Source: Fulvimarina sp. (GTDB taxonomy: Bacteria > Pseudomonadota > Alphaproteobacteria > Rhizobiales > Rhizobiaceae). Taken from it: a DNA stretch of 37,085 nucleotides. The position numbers and the translations under genes were made by a program. The stretch lies in assembly GCA_002700095.1 (NCBI GenBank), contig PACL01000011.1, positions 1 through 37,085 on the forward strand, given 5' to 3'. The notes under the pieces were generated by a model, which was not told the DNA's origin, made no database searches, and saw only the letters and a list, made by a program, of their open reading frames with translations. Of the stretch, positions 24,979 through 33,436 are shown piece after piece; positions within the stretch are counted from its first letter, which is position 1, and every line of letters begins with the position of its first letter.

Positions 24979-25989
24979 TCAGCCGGTGCCGAGGCGCCGC
25001 GTGACGGCGCCCGATCCGGCCTCGCTCCTGCGGCTGATTGCGATGCCGCGGTTGCGGCCCTGGATGATGCGGATGTCGAGCGTTTCGCCGAGCCCTGCGG
25101 CGTTCAGCCCGGCGAGCAGCCGCTCGGCGCTGGCCTGATCGGGCGCGAAGGCGAAGCCCGTCGGTCCCCAGGAACTCTGGCCGATGCCGTGGGCGCCGTG
25201 GCCTTCGAGCCATCGGCAGGCGGCAGCGACCCTCTCACTGGTGAAGACCCCACCCTGGGCGGCGGCGAAATGCGCCCCGACCTTCTCCTGGATCTCGCTG
25301 ATCGCACCGCCGAAGGCCGCAAGGTCGCGCTCGAGGAGTCCGGGCAGGGCCCGCATCAGGACGAGCTGGCAGATCCTGGCCGCGTCGCTCTCGGCAAATT
25401 CCGGCAGGGCTGCGAAGGCTTCGAGTTCGGCCTCGCCGTGAAAGCCTTCCGCGTGGGGTTCCATGACGAGGATCACCCGCCACTCCTCGGGAAACGGCAG
25501 CCGCGCGATCAGCGGCGGCGGCAGGTCCGAATTGCCCTTGCCGCCATCGACGGCGACACCGCCGCCGGTGACGAAGGCGACGCCGAGGCCGGAGCGGTTG
25601 CCGCGGCCAAGAAGGGCGGCATCGGACTCGGGGTCGAGATCGAGGCCCTCCAGGCGCCGCAGACCGCAGGCGATCGCCAGCGCCAGCTGGGTTCCCGAGC
25701 CGAGGCCGGAATGGGCGGGCATTTCGGTGGTGACGGCGAGCCGGTAGGCGAAATCGAGGCGCAGCGCATCGCGCAGCCTTGCGAGATGGGCGCCGGCCCG
25801 CCCGCCGTCCCGGACCTTGCCGGCGACTTCCACGACGTCGCGGTCGGCGCGCCGGATCTCCAGCATTGTGGAAGGCTGCTCGAGCGCGAGCCCGATCCCG
25901 CCGAATCGCCGGCCGAGCGAGCCGCCGGGGTCGAGGAACCCCAGATGCAGCCGGGCGGGCGCCGAGACGGTGACGACGTCTTCGCTCAA
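24979..25989 (-). CDS. mptG: Beta-ribofuranosylaminobenzene 5'-phosphate (RFAP) synthase
   Basis: A 336-residue GHMP-kinase-fold enzyme that performs the first committed step of H4MPT synthesis: p-aminobenzoate plus PRPP giving beta-RFA-P, CO2 and PPi. Visible motifs: SAPARLHLGFLDP at the N-terminus, the glycine-rich PAHSGLGSGTQLALA (91-105), RSGLGVAFVTGGGVAVDGG, and SWGPTGFAF near the C-terminus. Start is TTG at 25989 with AGGA about 8 bases upstream. It is the first gene of the leftward C1 operon and is divergent from the pterin dehydratase gene. This gene is the best single marker of H4MPT synthesis in bacteria. Confidence 0.93.
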   Translation of the reverse strand: MSEDVVTVSAPARLHLGFLDPGGSLGRRFGGIGLALEQPSTMLEIRRADRDVVEVAGKVRDGGRAGAHLARLRDALRLDFAYRLAVTTEMPAHSGLGSGTQLALAIACGLRRLEGLDLDPESDAALLGRGNRSGLGVAFVTGGGVAVDGGKGNSDLPPPLIARLPFPEEWRVILVMEPHAEGFHGEAELEAFAALPEFAESDAARICQLVLMRALPGLLERDLAAFGGAISEIQEKVGAHFAAAQGGVFTSERVAAACRWLEGHGAHGIGQSSWGPTGFAFAPDQASAERLLAGLNAAGLGETLDIRIIQGRNRGIAISRRSEAGSGAVTRRLGTG

Positions 25990-26081
25990 GAAACTATCCT
26001 GCCTTCCAGTGTCCCGATTCCGGCGATCGTCGACATTCGGAACTGACGGCAGAAGCCGGTCTCGATCGCAAAATCCATCGC

Positions 26082-26096
26082 CAAGTCAATGACTTG
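26082..26096. promoter_or_regulatory. Perfect palindrome in the divergent C1 promoter region
   Basis: CAAGTCA-A-TGACTTG is a perfect inverted repeat with 7-bp arms and a one-base centre. It lies 93 bases from the RFAP synthase start and 132 from the pterin dehydratase start, where an operator controlling both arms would sit. A half site (GACTTG, 19855-19860) also occurs upstream of fae. The binding protein is not known. Confidence 0.5.
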
Positions 26097-26227
26097 TCAT
26101 GGTCTCGCGAACAGGATCCCGGCTCTGCGCCTGCCACCGAAAAAATAAAACGACCGCCAAATCCCCTACACCAGGTGCCCCTGTCCTATTATTGTGGCCA
26201 TGGATACCGGGGCAAGGGAGAAATGCG

Positions 26228-26599
26228 ATGGCAGCCAAGACCTATTCCGATGCCGAGGTCGAGGAAAGGCTGAAGGCGGAGCTGCCGACCTGGCGCCTCG
26301 AGGACGGCTGGATCCGCCGGACCTACAAGACCAGCAGCTGGAAGGGCACGCTGATGGTGATCAACACCGTCGGCCATCTCGCCGAGGCCGCGTTCCACCA
26401 TCCCGACCTCACCGCCTCCTACGCCTGGGTCGAGGTGCGGCTGATGAACCACGCCGCCAAGGGCATCACCGATTCGGACTTCGCCCTGGCGAAAAAGATC
26501 GAGGAAGTGGTCATGTGGCAGCCGGGCCGCGAGGATGGGCCGCTGCAGGGAACGCCCGACGACCCGCGCTTTTCCTACATCAAATACGACAAGTCGTAA
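26228..26599 (+). CDS. Pterin-4a-carbinolamine dehydratase-like protein
   Basis: A 123-residue member of the PCD/DCoH fold. The conserved core is present in modified form: EAAFHHPDLTASYAWVEVRL corresponds to the active-site [E/D]xxxHHP..xxxYxxVxxxL pattern, and HAAKGITDSDFALAKKIEE to the LTxxDxxLAxxI helix. No phenylalanine hydroxylase is adjacent; a PCD homologue beside H4MPT genes is typical of methylotroph clusters and may act in pterin chemistry of H4MPT synthesis. GGGAGA 5 bases upstream fixes the start. First gene of the rightward arm, 87 bp before fhcB. Confidence 0.9.
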   Translation: MAAKTYSDAEVEERLKAELPTWRLEDGWIRRTYKTSSWKGTLMVINTVGHLAEAAFHHPDLTASYAWVEVRLMNHAAKGITDSDFALAKKIEEVVMWQPGREDGPLQGTPDDPRFSYIKYDKS

Positions 26600-26686
26600 G
26601 CTCGCCCGAGACGGCGAACCGACGGGATCGATTGACCTTCGCGGCTGGGGCTGTACCTTCCCGCTGGGCACAGAAAGCGAGACGTC

Positions 26687-27799
26687 TTGGAGACTGCGTG
26701 GATCGACGGGAAGCCGGCGTCGCCTGAGGATGCCCTGCGCGCGGCGGGCGAGCTGCTCGATGCCGGGCGCCTGCCGCTGGTCACCGGGCTGCGTACCGAC
26801 GTGGTTGGACTGCGGGCCGCGTTTTCGCTGGCACGGCAGGTCGGTGCTGTGATCGACCATGGCGAATCCGCCAGCCTGTATCCCTTCATCGCCGCCATGC
26901 GCGACGGCGGGGCATTCCTCGCCTCGCCCGCCGAGATGCGGCGGCGGGCCGACCGGGTGCTGATCGTCGGCGACGCCGTTGGCGAGTGCGACGTCGCCCT
27001 CCTGAAGATGCTTGCGGCGACGGCGCCCGATCTCGGTGTGCGCACGAGGGGGGCCGGCCGCCGCCTGATGACCCTCGGGAGCCGGGCGATCTCGCTGCCA
27101 GGCAACGCCGAGGTCACTCATCTCGACTGCGCCAGCGACGCCATCACCGACGTCGTCGGCATGGTCCGGGCGAGGCTTGCCGGTCGCCGGGCAGGCGAGG
27201 GAGCGCTCAGCGACGCGGCGATCGCCACCGTTGCGACGTTCCTTTCCGAGGCCGGCTTCGCCGCGGTGGTCTTCGCGCCGACCGAATTCGGCGAACTCGG
27301 CGCCGAGCAGATCTTCGGCCTGGTGCGCGATCTCAACGAGACGACGCGGGCCAGCACCCTCCCGGTGCTCGGCCATTCCGACGCCATGGGGGCGGCGCTG
27401 CTCGCCACCTGGACCAGCGGCTTCCCGCTCCGGGTCTCCTACGGCCGTGGTCCCGCCGAGCACGATGCGAGCCTTCATGCCAGCGACCGGCAGCTTTCGG
27501 GCGAGGGCGAGGCCGACGTCGTCGTCTTCGTCGATGCGCTCGCCGGCGCGGTCTCGCAGGTGCCAGTCTTCGCCACGCCGGCGATCCTGATTGCCGCCGA
27601 TCCGGCGGCTCCGGACGCGGCGCGAGTCGTTTTCAAGGTGGCCGCAGCCGGCCGCGATCACGACGGCGTTCTCTACAATGCGCGGTTCGGCAGCTTCGTC
27701 GCCAAACCCGCCGAAACGACAAGCGAGCTGCCGACGGCGGCCGCCATCCTCGACGCGCTGGCCGACCAACAGGCCGGGCGCGGCGCGGAAGCGGCCTGA
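26687..27799 (+). CDS. fhcB: Formyltransferase/hydrolase complex subunit FhcB
   Basis: A 370-residue relative of the catalytic subunit of molybdenum/tungsten formylmethanofuran dehydrogenase (FwdB/FmdB). In bacterial FhcABCD the complex does no redox chemistry, and FhcB has lost cofactor-binding residues; consistent with this I see no N-terminal 4Fe-4S cysteine motif and only isolated cysteines (VGECDVALLK, HLDCASD). Recognisable family stretches include DHGESASLYP, LPVLGHSDAMGAALLATW and GFPLRVSYGRGP. Start is TTG at 26687. First of the fhcB-A-D-C run; the gap to fhcA is 28 bp. Confidence 0.92.
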   Translation: METAWIDGKPASPEDALRAAGELLDAGRLPLVTGLRTDVVGLRAAFSLARQVGAVIDHGESASLYPFIAAMRDGGAFLASPAEMRRRADRVLIVGDAVGECDVALLKMLAATAPDLGVRTRGAGRRLMTLGSRAISLPGNAEVTHLDCASDAITDVVGMVRARLAGRRAGEGALSDAAIATVATFLSEAGFAAVVFAPTEFGELGAEQIFGLVRDLNETTRASTLPVLGHSDAMGAALLATWTSGFPLRVSYGRGPAEHDASLHASDRQLSGEGEADVVVFVDALAGAVSQVPVFATPAILIAADPAAPDAARVVFKVAAAGRDHDGVLYNARFGSFVAKPAETTSELPTAAAILDALADQQAGRGAEAA

Positions 27800-27827
27800 C
27801 CGATCGAAGCCGGGAGGAAAATCCGAC

Positions 27828-29468
27828 ATGCTGACACGGCTGAAGGGCGGCCATGTCGTCGATCCGGCGAATGGCCGGGACGCGGCGGGCGACGTCTTCG
27901 TCGAGGATGGCGTCGTTGTCGAGGCCCCGCAGGCGGGGCGCGAAGCCGACGAGACGATCGACTGCACTGGTCTCATCGTGATGGCCGGGGCGATCGACAT
28001 CCATTCCCACATCGCCGGCGGCCACGTGAACACCGCGCGGCTGCTTTTGCCGGAGTGGCACCGGGCATTCTCGTCGCGGCCGGGCGAGACGGCGCTGTCC
28101 AGGGTCGGCTGGACCACCGAGGAGACCGGCCTGCGCTATGCCGAGATGGGCTTCACGACCGTGGTCGAGCCGGCCATGGCGCCGTCGTCGGCCCTGCATG
28201 CCCATCTGGAACTCGCCGATACGCCGATCATCGACAAGGCGACCCTCGTCGTCCTCGGCAATGACGATCTCCTGATGTCGATGATCCGCGAGGGCGAGAG
28301 CGCCGGCGCGATTGCCGACTACGTTGCCTGGACGGTCTCCGCCAGCCGTGCGCTCGGCGTCAAATGCATCAATGCCGGCGGTTCGGCGGCCTTCAAGGAA
28401 AACGTCCGCCAGTTCGGCTTCGACGACGTCGTGCCCGATTACGGCGTTTCCTCCCGGCAGATCGTCAAGTCGCTGCAGACGGCGGTGCGCGATCTCGGCA
28501 TCCCGCATCCGCTTCACGTCCACTGCAACAATCTCGGCGTTCCCGGTGCCTCGTCGGATTCGATCGCGGCGACGATCAAGGCGGCCGAGGGCGATCCGCT
28601 GCACCTCGCCCATATCCAGTTCTACGGCTACGGCACCGAGGGCAAGCGACGGTTCTCCTCCCGTGGCCGGGAGCTCGCCGAACTCGTCAACGCGACCAGC
28701 GAGATCACCGTCGACATCGGCCAGGTGATGTTCGGCCAGACGGTGACGATCTCCTCGGACGAGCTTCGCCAGTTCGCCGGATCGAAGCAGGCGAGCCCGA
28801 AGAAGAGCATCATCTTCGACCACGAGGCCAATGGCGGCGGCGTCGTGCCGATGGATTACAAGCGCAAGAGCTTCTACAACGCCCTGCAATGGGCGATCGG
28901 GCTGGAGCTGTTCCTGCTGATCGAGGACCCGTCACGGGTTTTCTTCACCACCGACCATCCGAACGGCGCACCCTTCACCACCTATCCGGACATCTTCGCC
29001 CTTCTGATGGACCGGGGCGTCAGGGCGAAGTGGCTCGATGCGCTGCCGAAATCCGTGGTGAAGATGACCTCGCTGCCGGAGATCGAGCGCGAATACACCC
29101 TGGCGGAGATCGCCACCATGACCCGCGCGGCGCCGGCAAAGCTGCTCGGCACGCCCGATCGCGGCCATCTCGGCGCCGGCGCGGTCGCCGATGTCGCCAT
29201 CTACCGGCCCGGCGAGGACAAGGCGGCGATGTTCGGCAAGGCCGCCTATGTGCTGAAGGACGGCGATCTGGTGGTCCGGGACGGGACGGTGGTCAAGCAC
29301 CGCTATGGCCGCGCCCTGACGCTGCGCCCGGAAGCGGACAAGGCGATGAAGACCCGCCTCGACCGCTATTTCGACGACAGATACGGACTGTCGTCCCGCT
29401 GGTTCGAGGTGCCGGACGGCGCGCTCGGGCGTGAGGATCCGTTCAAGGTGGTGCCATGTCGGGCGTAG
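27828..29468 (+). CDS. fhcA: Formyltransferase/hydrolase complex subunit FhcA (formyl-methylofuran hydrolase)
   Basis: A 546-residue amidohydrolase-fold subunit that hydrolyses the formyl group from the methanofuran analogue, releasing formate. Metal-site motifs: DIHSHIAGG (His59, His61), HVHCNNLG, HLAHIQFYGYG and the late FFTTDHPNGAPF with Asp376. It is homologous to FwdA/FmdA, with a length close to theirs. GGGAGG about 11 bases before the ATG at 27828. The last 13 bp overlap fhcD. The rest of the barrel looks intact, so the hydrolase is expected to be active. Confidence 0.96.
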   Translation: MLTRLKGGHVVDPANGRDAAGDVFVEDGVVVEAPQAGREADETIDCTGLIVMAGAIDIHSHIAGGHVNTARLLLPEWHRAFSSRPGETALSRVGWTTEETGLRYAEMGFTTVVEPAMAPSSALHAHLELADTPIIDKATLVVLGNDDLLMSMIREGESAGAIADYVAWTVSASRALGVKCINAGGSAAFKENVRQFGFDDVVPDYGVSSRQIVKSLQTAVRDLGIPHPLHVHCNNLGVPGASSDSIAATIKAAEGDPLHLAHIQFYGYGTEGKRRFSSRGRELAELVNATSEITVDIGQVMFGQTVTISSDELRQFAGSKQASPKKSIIFDHEANGGGVVPMDYKRKSFYNALQWAIGLELFLLIEDPSRVFFTTDHPNGAPFTTYPDIFALLMDRGVRAKWLDALPKSVVKMTSLPEIEREYTLAEIATMTRAAPAKLLGTPDRGHLGAGAVADVAIYRPGEDKAAMFGKAAYVLKDGDLVVRDGTVVKHRYGRALTLRPEADKAMKTRLDRYFDDRYGLSSRWFEVPDGALGREDPFKVVPCRA

Positions 29469-30376
29469 AGGAAGCCATGGTCGTCAACGGCGTTGCGATC
29501 GACGACGGCTTCGCCGAAGCCTTCCCGATGGCCGGCACGGCGATCCAGATCACCGCGATCAACGAGAAATGGGCGCTCGAGGCCGCGCGCTCGATGACCG
29601 GTTTTGCCACCTCGGTCATCGCCTGCGGCTGCGAGGGCGGCATCGATAAGGTGCTGTCGCCGCAGGAGACCCGCGACGGTCGGCCGGGCGTGCGCGTCCT
29701 GTTCTTCTCCTTCGATGCCGGCGGGCTGGAGAAGCAGGTCACCACGCGGCTCGGCCAGTGCATCCTGACCAGCCCCACCTCGGCCTGCTACGCCGACCTT
29801 GCGGGCGAGCAGGAGATCGATCTCGGCTCGGCGATCCGCTACTTCGCCGACGGCTGGCAGATCTCCAAGAAGTTCGAGGGCCGGCACTTCTGGCGCATGC
29901 CGGTGATGGAGGGCGAGTTCCTCTGCGAGGCCCGCACCGGCGTGACGACGGACGGCGTCGGCGGCGGCAACCTCCTCCTGATGGCGCGCAGCACGCCCCA
30001 GGCCCTCGCAGCCTCGGAGGCGGCCATCGCCGCGATGCGCAAGGTGCCGGACGTGATCATGCCGTTTCCCGGCGGCATCGTGCGCTCGGGTTCCAAGGTC
30101 GGCGGCAAGTACAAGGGCATGATGGCCTCGACCAACGACGCCTACTGCCCGACGCTGAAGGGCGTGACGAAGTCGGAGCTGACACCGGAGATCGGCTCGG
30201 TGCTCGAGATCGTCATCGACGGGCTGACCTCCGCGGCGGTGGCCGATGCCATGCGGGTGGGGATCAAGGCGGTCACCGATCTTGGACCGCAGGAGGGGGC
30301 GGTGCGGATCGGCGCCGGCAACTATGGCGGCAATCTCGGGCCCCATCATTTCCATCTGAAGGATCTCCTGCCATGA
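29456..30376 (+). CDS. fhcD: Formylmethanofuran:tetrahydromethanopterin formyltransferase subunit FhcD
   Basis: A 306-residue Ftr-type subunit that moves the formyl group between H4MPT and the methanofuran analogue. Strong signatures: FAEAFPMAGTAIQITA, TGFATSVIACGCEGGI, TTDGVGGGNLLLMA, MPFPGGIVRSGSKVGGKYKG and YCPTLKG. The ATG at 29456 overlaps the end of fhcA; an alternative ATG at 29477 would remove seven residues and cannot be excluded. The stop overlaps the fhcC start by 4 bp (ATGA). Confidence 0.96.
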   Translation: MSGVEEAMVVNGVAIDDGFAEAFPMAGTAIQITAINEKWALEAARSMTGFATSVIACGCEGGIDKVLSPQETRDGRPGVRVLFFSFDAGGLEKQVTTRLGQCILTSPTSACYADLAGEQEIDLGSAIRYFADGWQISKKFEGRHFWRMPVMEGEFLCEARTGVTTDGVGGGNLLLMARSTPQALAASEAAIAAMRKVPDVIMPFPGGIVRSGSKVGGKYKGMMASTNDAYCPTLKGVTKSELTPEIGSVLEIVIDGLTSAAVADAMRVGIKAVTDLGPQEGAVRIGAGNYGGNLGPHHFHLKDLLP

Positions 30377-31182
30377 CCGGGCTGACCTTTCGCAAGCGGG
30401 GAGAGCCGGAGGAGCGGCTCGACCTCTCGCCGCTGGTGCCGGCGCGTCTGGCCGGCCTCTCGGAGCGTGAGGTCGCGGCGCTTCCCGTCGGCACCAGCCG
30501 GATGGGACTGACCGTCGGCGACGTCTTCGAGGTTGTCGGCGGCGATCCATCCTCGATCTGCTTTGCCGGCGGCTCGACACGCTTCGACCGGATCGGCGAG
30601 GCGATGCAGGCGGGCGGGATCATCGTCGAAGGCGATGCCGGGGCCCGCCTCGGCCGGGCGATGGCCGGCGGGCGGATCAGCGTCGAGGGCTCCGTACAAG
30701 GCCATGCCGGCTCGGGCATGTCGGGCGGCGTCATCCGCATCGGCGGCGATGCCGGCGAGCGTCTCGGCGGTCCGCTGGCAGGCGAGATGAGCGGCATGAA
30801 GGGCGGCACCATCGTCGTCTCAGGCAGCGCTGGCCCCCGGGCAGGCGACCGGATGCGGCGCGGCGTCATCTCCATCTCGGGCAATGCCGGTGCGGACGTC
30901 GGCAGCCGGATGATTGCCGGCACCATCGTCGTCGCCGGCACCGCCGCCGGCACGCCAGGCCGCTTGATGAAACGCGGCACGCTGTTCCTCTGCACCGGCG
31001 CCGAGACCCTCGCGCCGACCTTCCTCGACAACGGGCCGGCAGATCTCCTGATCCTCACGGTCATGGCGCGGGACTTCGCGGCGGGCGAGGTCGGGCCGGT
31101 GGCCTTCGAGGGCATGGCGATGCGCCGGCTCGGCGGCGACACGGCGGTGCTGGGGCTCGGCGAGATCTTCCTGCCGTGCTGA
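30373..31182 (+). CDS. fhcC: Formyltransferase/hydrolase complex subunit FhcC
   Basis: A 269-residue beta-helix subunit related to FwdC/FmdC and to the C-terminal domain of glutamate synthase. From residue ~70 to 200 it is built of about seven turns with the pattern GGxIxVxGxAGxxxGxxMxxG, for example GGIIVEGDAGARLGRAMAGG and GGTIVVSGSAGPRAGDRMRR. It provides a scaffold holding FhcA and FhcB and probably the glutamate chain of the cofactor. Last gene of the rightward C1 operon; the next gene lies 141 bp away and appears unrelated. Confidence 0.95.
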   Translation: MTGLTFRKRGEPEERLDLSPLVPARLAGLSEREVAALPVGTSRMGLTVGDVFEVVGGDPSSICFAGGSTRFDRIGEAMQAGGIIVEGDAGARLGRAMAGGRISVEGSVQGHAGSGMSGGVIRIGGDAGERLGGPLAGEMSGMKGGTIVVSGSAGPRAGDRMRRGVISISGNAGADVGSRMIAGTIVVAGTAAGTPGRLMKRGTLFLCTGAETLAPTFLDNGPADLLILTVMARDFAAGEVGPVAFEGMAMRRLGGDTAVLGLGEIFLPC

Positions 31183-31323
31183 CCCGCGAAGCGGGAACGG
31201 GAGTGATCCGGCGAGTGAATTTGTCGCGGCGCCAGCCCGCATCCGCCGCCCTATCCTCCGGCATGCCTGGTGGACGTCCGCTAGGCCGGTGGGCACCGTC
31301 GTCTTCTGGGAGGACCCGATCCG

Positions 31324-31530
31324 ATGATCGATCTCGTCATGACCGTCTGTCTCGTCGCCAATCCGGCGAGCTGCAAGGAAGAGCGCCTGACCTATCAGGC
31401 CCGCTCGACCAGCGCGCAATGCATGATGATCTCCTCGCCCTATGTCGCTCAATGGGCGGGCGAGCATCCGAAATGGAAGGTGACGAAGTGGCGCTGCGAA
31501 TGGCCGGAGCAGCGCATCGACCCGGCCTGA
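31324..31530 (+). CDS. Small conserved hypothetical protein
   Basis: A 68-residue protein with a hydrophobic start (MIDLVMTVCLVANPASC) and a C-terminal WKVTKWRCEWPEQ motif; three cysteines after the N-terminal one could form disulfides. Similar short proteins occur widely in rhizobia, from memory, with no known function. GGGAGG lies 12 bases upstream of the ATG. The N-terminus is too short for a confident signal peptide call. Not obviously connected to the C1 genes. Confidence 0.65.
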   Translation: MIDLVMTVCLVANPASCKEERLTYQARSTSAQCMMISSPYVAQWAGEHPKWKVTKWRCEWPEQRIDPA

Positions 31531-31659
31531 CGCCGCGACCGCGGTCCCGGCCACCTTCGGCACGCACGCCTTCATCGCATCCGGCGCCCCGGGAGCTTCC
31601 CCGGCGGCGCCGATGCGCCATAATGCTCGAAGGCACCGGACGAGTTTGGGAGCTCTGAC

Positions 31660-32217
31660 ATGGCAGCACAACCACCCGTCTGCGACTTCGGCTGGCCGGC
31701 GCGCGACGCCGAACTGCCCGGCGTCGACGGCAAGGCGCACCGGATCTTCGACTGCCGCGGCGAGAACGGGCTGCTCGTCGCCTTCATCTGCAATCACTGC
31801 CCCTATGTGAAGGCGGTGATCGACCGGCTGGTCCGCGACGCCCGGGATCTGGCCACGATCGGCATCGGCACGGTGGCGATCTCGTCCAACGACGTCGAGG
31901 CCTATCCGCAGGACTCCTTCGACAACATGAAGCGCTTTGCCGCGGCGCACGGCTTTCCGTTCCCCTATCTCTATGACGGGGATCAGCGGGTCGCGCGGGA
32001 CTATGGCGCGGTCTGCACGCCGGACTTCTTCGGCTTCGACAGGGATCTCAAGCTGCAGTACCGGGGCCGCATCGACGCCTCGCGTAAGGAGCAGGCGCCG
32101 GAAGGCACAAAGCGCGATCTGTTCGAGGCGATGAGCCAGGTGGCCGAGACGGGAGAGGGGCCGCGCGAGCAGATCCCCTCCATTGGCTGTTCGATCAAAT
32201 GGAAGGATGCCGCCTGA
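31660..32217 (+). CDS. Thioredoxin-fold (AhpC/TSA-like) protein
   Basis: A 185-residue cytosolic redoxin-like protein. The active-site region is FICNHCPYVK (Cys44, Cys47), the signature of the group often annotated as thioredoxin family protein with a CxxCPY motif. YGAVCTPDFFGFD contains the cis-proline turn (TPD) and a further Cys, as in peroxiredoxin-like members. No signal peptide. Its stop shares a base with the phosphoglycolate phosphatase start, so they are coupled. Physiological partner unknown. Confidence 0.88.
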   Translation: MAAQPPVCDFGWPARDAELPGVDGKAHRIFDCRGENGLLVAFICNHCPYVKAVIDRLVRDARDLATIGIGTVAISSNDVEAYPQDSFDNMKRFAAAHGFPFPYLYDGDQRVARDYGAVCTPDFFGFDRDLKLQYRGRIDASRKEQAPEGTKRDLFEAMSQVAETGEGPREQIPSIGCSIKWKDAA

Positions 32218-32894
32218 TGGCCGCGCAGGACTGGCCGAAGGCGGTGCTCTTCGATCTCGACGGGACGCTGATCGATTCCGCGCCCGATCTCCACGCCGCG
32301 CTCAACGAAACGCTGGAGAGCTATGGCGAGCCCCCCTTCACCCTCGAGGCGGTGACGCGGATGATCGGCGCTGGCGTGCCGAAGCTGATCGAGCGCGCCT
32401 ATGCGGCATTGGACAAGGAGCTCGATCCGGCGACGCGGGACAGGATCGTCGACCGCTTCCTCAAGATCTACGAGCCGCGTAGCACCGACCTCACCACTCT
32501 TTATGCCGGCGCCAGCGAGGTGACGCGGAGCCTCAAGGCCGACGGTCGCAGGATCGGTGTCGTCACCAACAAGCCGGCGCAAGCGACCGGCGAGATCCTG
32601 CGGCACTTCGGCCTCTTCGACCTGATGGACGTCGTCGTCGGCGGCGACGCCGGTCCGGCCAAGAAGCCGGAGCCGGGCCTCCTCCTCAAGGCCTGCGAGG
32701 ATCTCGGCCTGTCGCCCGCCGACGTGCTGTTCGTCGGCGACAGCGAGAACGACGTCCGGGCGGCCAAGGCAGCGGGCATCGCCGTCGTGGTCGTCATCGG
32801 CGGCTACACCAGCCTGTCGCCGCAGGACCTCGCTGCCGACGCGGATGCCGATAGCCTCGCCGACGTGCCGGGACTGTTCGCCGCCCTGCGGTAG
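32217..32894 (+). CDS. gph: Phosphoglycolate phosphatase, HAD superfamily
   Basis: A 225-residue HAD phosphatase that dephosphorylates 2-phosphoglycolate. Motif I is LFDLDGTLIDSAPDL (nucleophile Asp13, acid Asp15), motif II VVTNK, motif III Lys in AKKPEP, motif IV FVGDSENDVRAA. The helical cap (residues ~20-95) and the SAPDLHAALNETL start are typical of Gph. Close relatives act on other sugar phosphates, so the specific substrate is likely but unproven. ATG at 32217 overlaps the preceding stop. Confidence 0.9.
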   Translation: MAAQDWPKAVLFDLDGTLIDSAPDLHAALNETLESYGEPPFTLEAVTRMIGAGVPKLIERAYAALDKELDPATRDRIVDRFLKIYEPRSTDLTTLYAGASEVTRSLKADGRRIGVVTNKPAQATGEILRHFGLFDLMDVVVGGDAGPAKKPEPGLLLKACEDLGLSPADVLFVGDSENDVRAAKAAGIAVVVVIGGYTSLSPQDLAADADADSLADVPGLFAALR

Positions 32895-33164
32895 CACGGG
32901 GCCGCGCGTCGCAGCCGGCTTGCCGGCAGCGCCGTCTCAGGCGGAACGAGGAAGAGGACACCCCACGCCGGCAACGCCGCGTTCGCTCGGATCGGCATCC
33001 GAGTGGGAACGGCAGGACGGCATCGCGAATGCTGGGTAGGTCGTCGGAGGCCGGACGCCCGGCTTGTCCACAGCAGTGAATTTGCCTTTTTATTTCAGCG
33101 GTCTAACTCTTTCACAGATGCGGCTTCAAAATTTTGCCGGGATCCGGCGAGAGGATGGCCAGAG

Positions 33165-33260
33165 GTGACAGACTACAAGACGGCAGAGGACGCGATCTTG
33201 CTGGCGACCATCGGTTTCTGGCTGATCGTCGTGGCGTGCGCGTACACCGTGGGGAGTTGA
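33165..33260 (+). CDS. Candidate 31-residue single-pass membrane microprotein
   Basis: VTDYKTAEDAILLATIGFWL followed by IVVACAYTVGS: a polar N-terminus and one 20-residue transmembrane helix. It starts at GTG 33165 with GAGGA 9 bases upstream. No homologue is recognised; many such microproteins modulate larger membrane complexes. Support is the ribosome site, an abrupt change to hydrophobic composition and a clean stop. The 270 bp before it (32895-33164) contains no gene but an AT-richer patch near 33075-33135 that could be its promoter. Confidence 0.4.
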   Translation: MTDYKTAEDAILLATIGFWLIVVACAYTVGS

Positions 33261-33436
33261 CGCGGTGCGACGCCCATCCGGGGCGGCGTTTGTCTTTCGG
33301 TGGGAAAATGCATAGTCTGCCAAACACATAACGGTCATGCGGCGCTTTTGCAGTGCAACCAATGGCCGTCAGGGTTGTTCCTCTTCTTGTGTACGATACG
33401 CGGGATCCTGCCGGTGGGCAGGCGGGAGGATATTCA

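Noticed and set aside
26189..28117. A 642-codon minus-strand frame over the pterin dehydratase and fhcB
   Set aside because: Antisense shadow of recognised genes; Arg/Gly/His-rich without motifs.
29398..30580. A 404-codon minus-strand frame over fhcD
   Set aside because: Antisense shadow; fhcD motifs are unambiguous on the plus strand.
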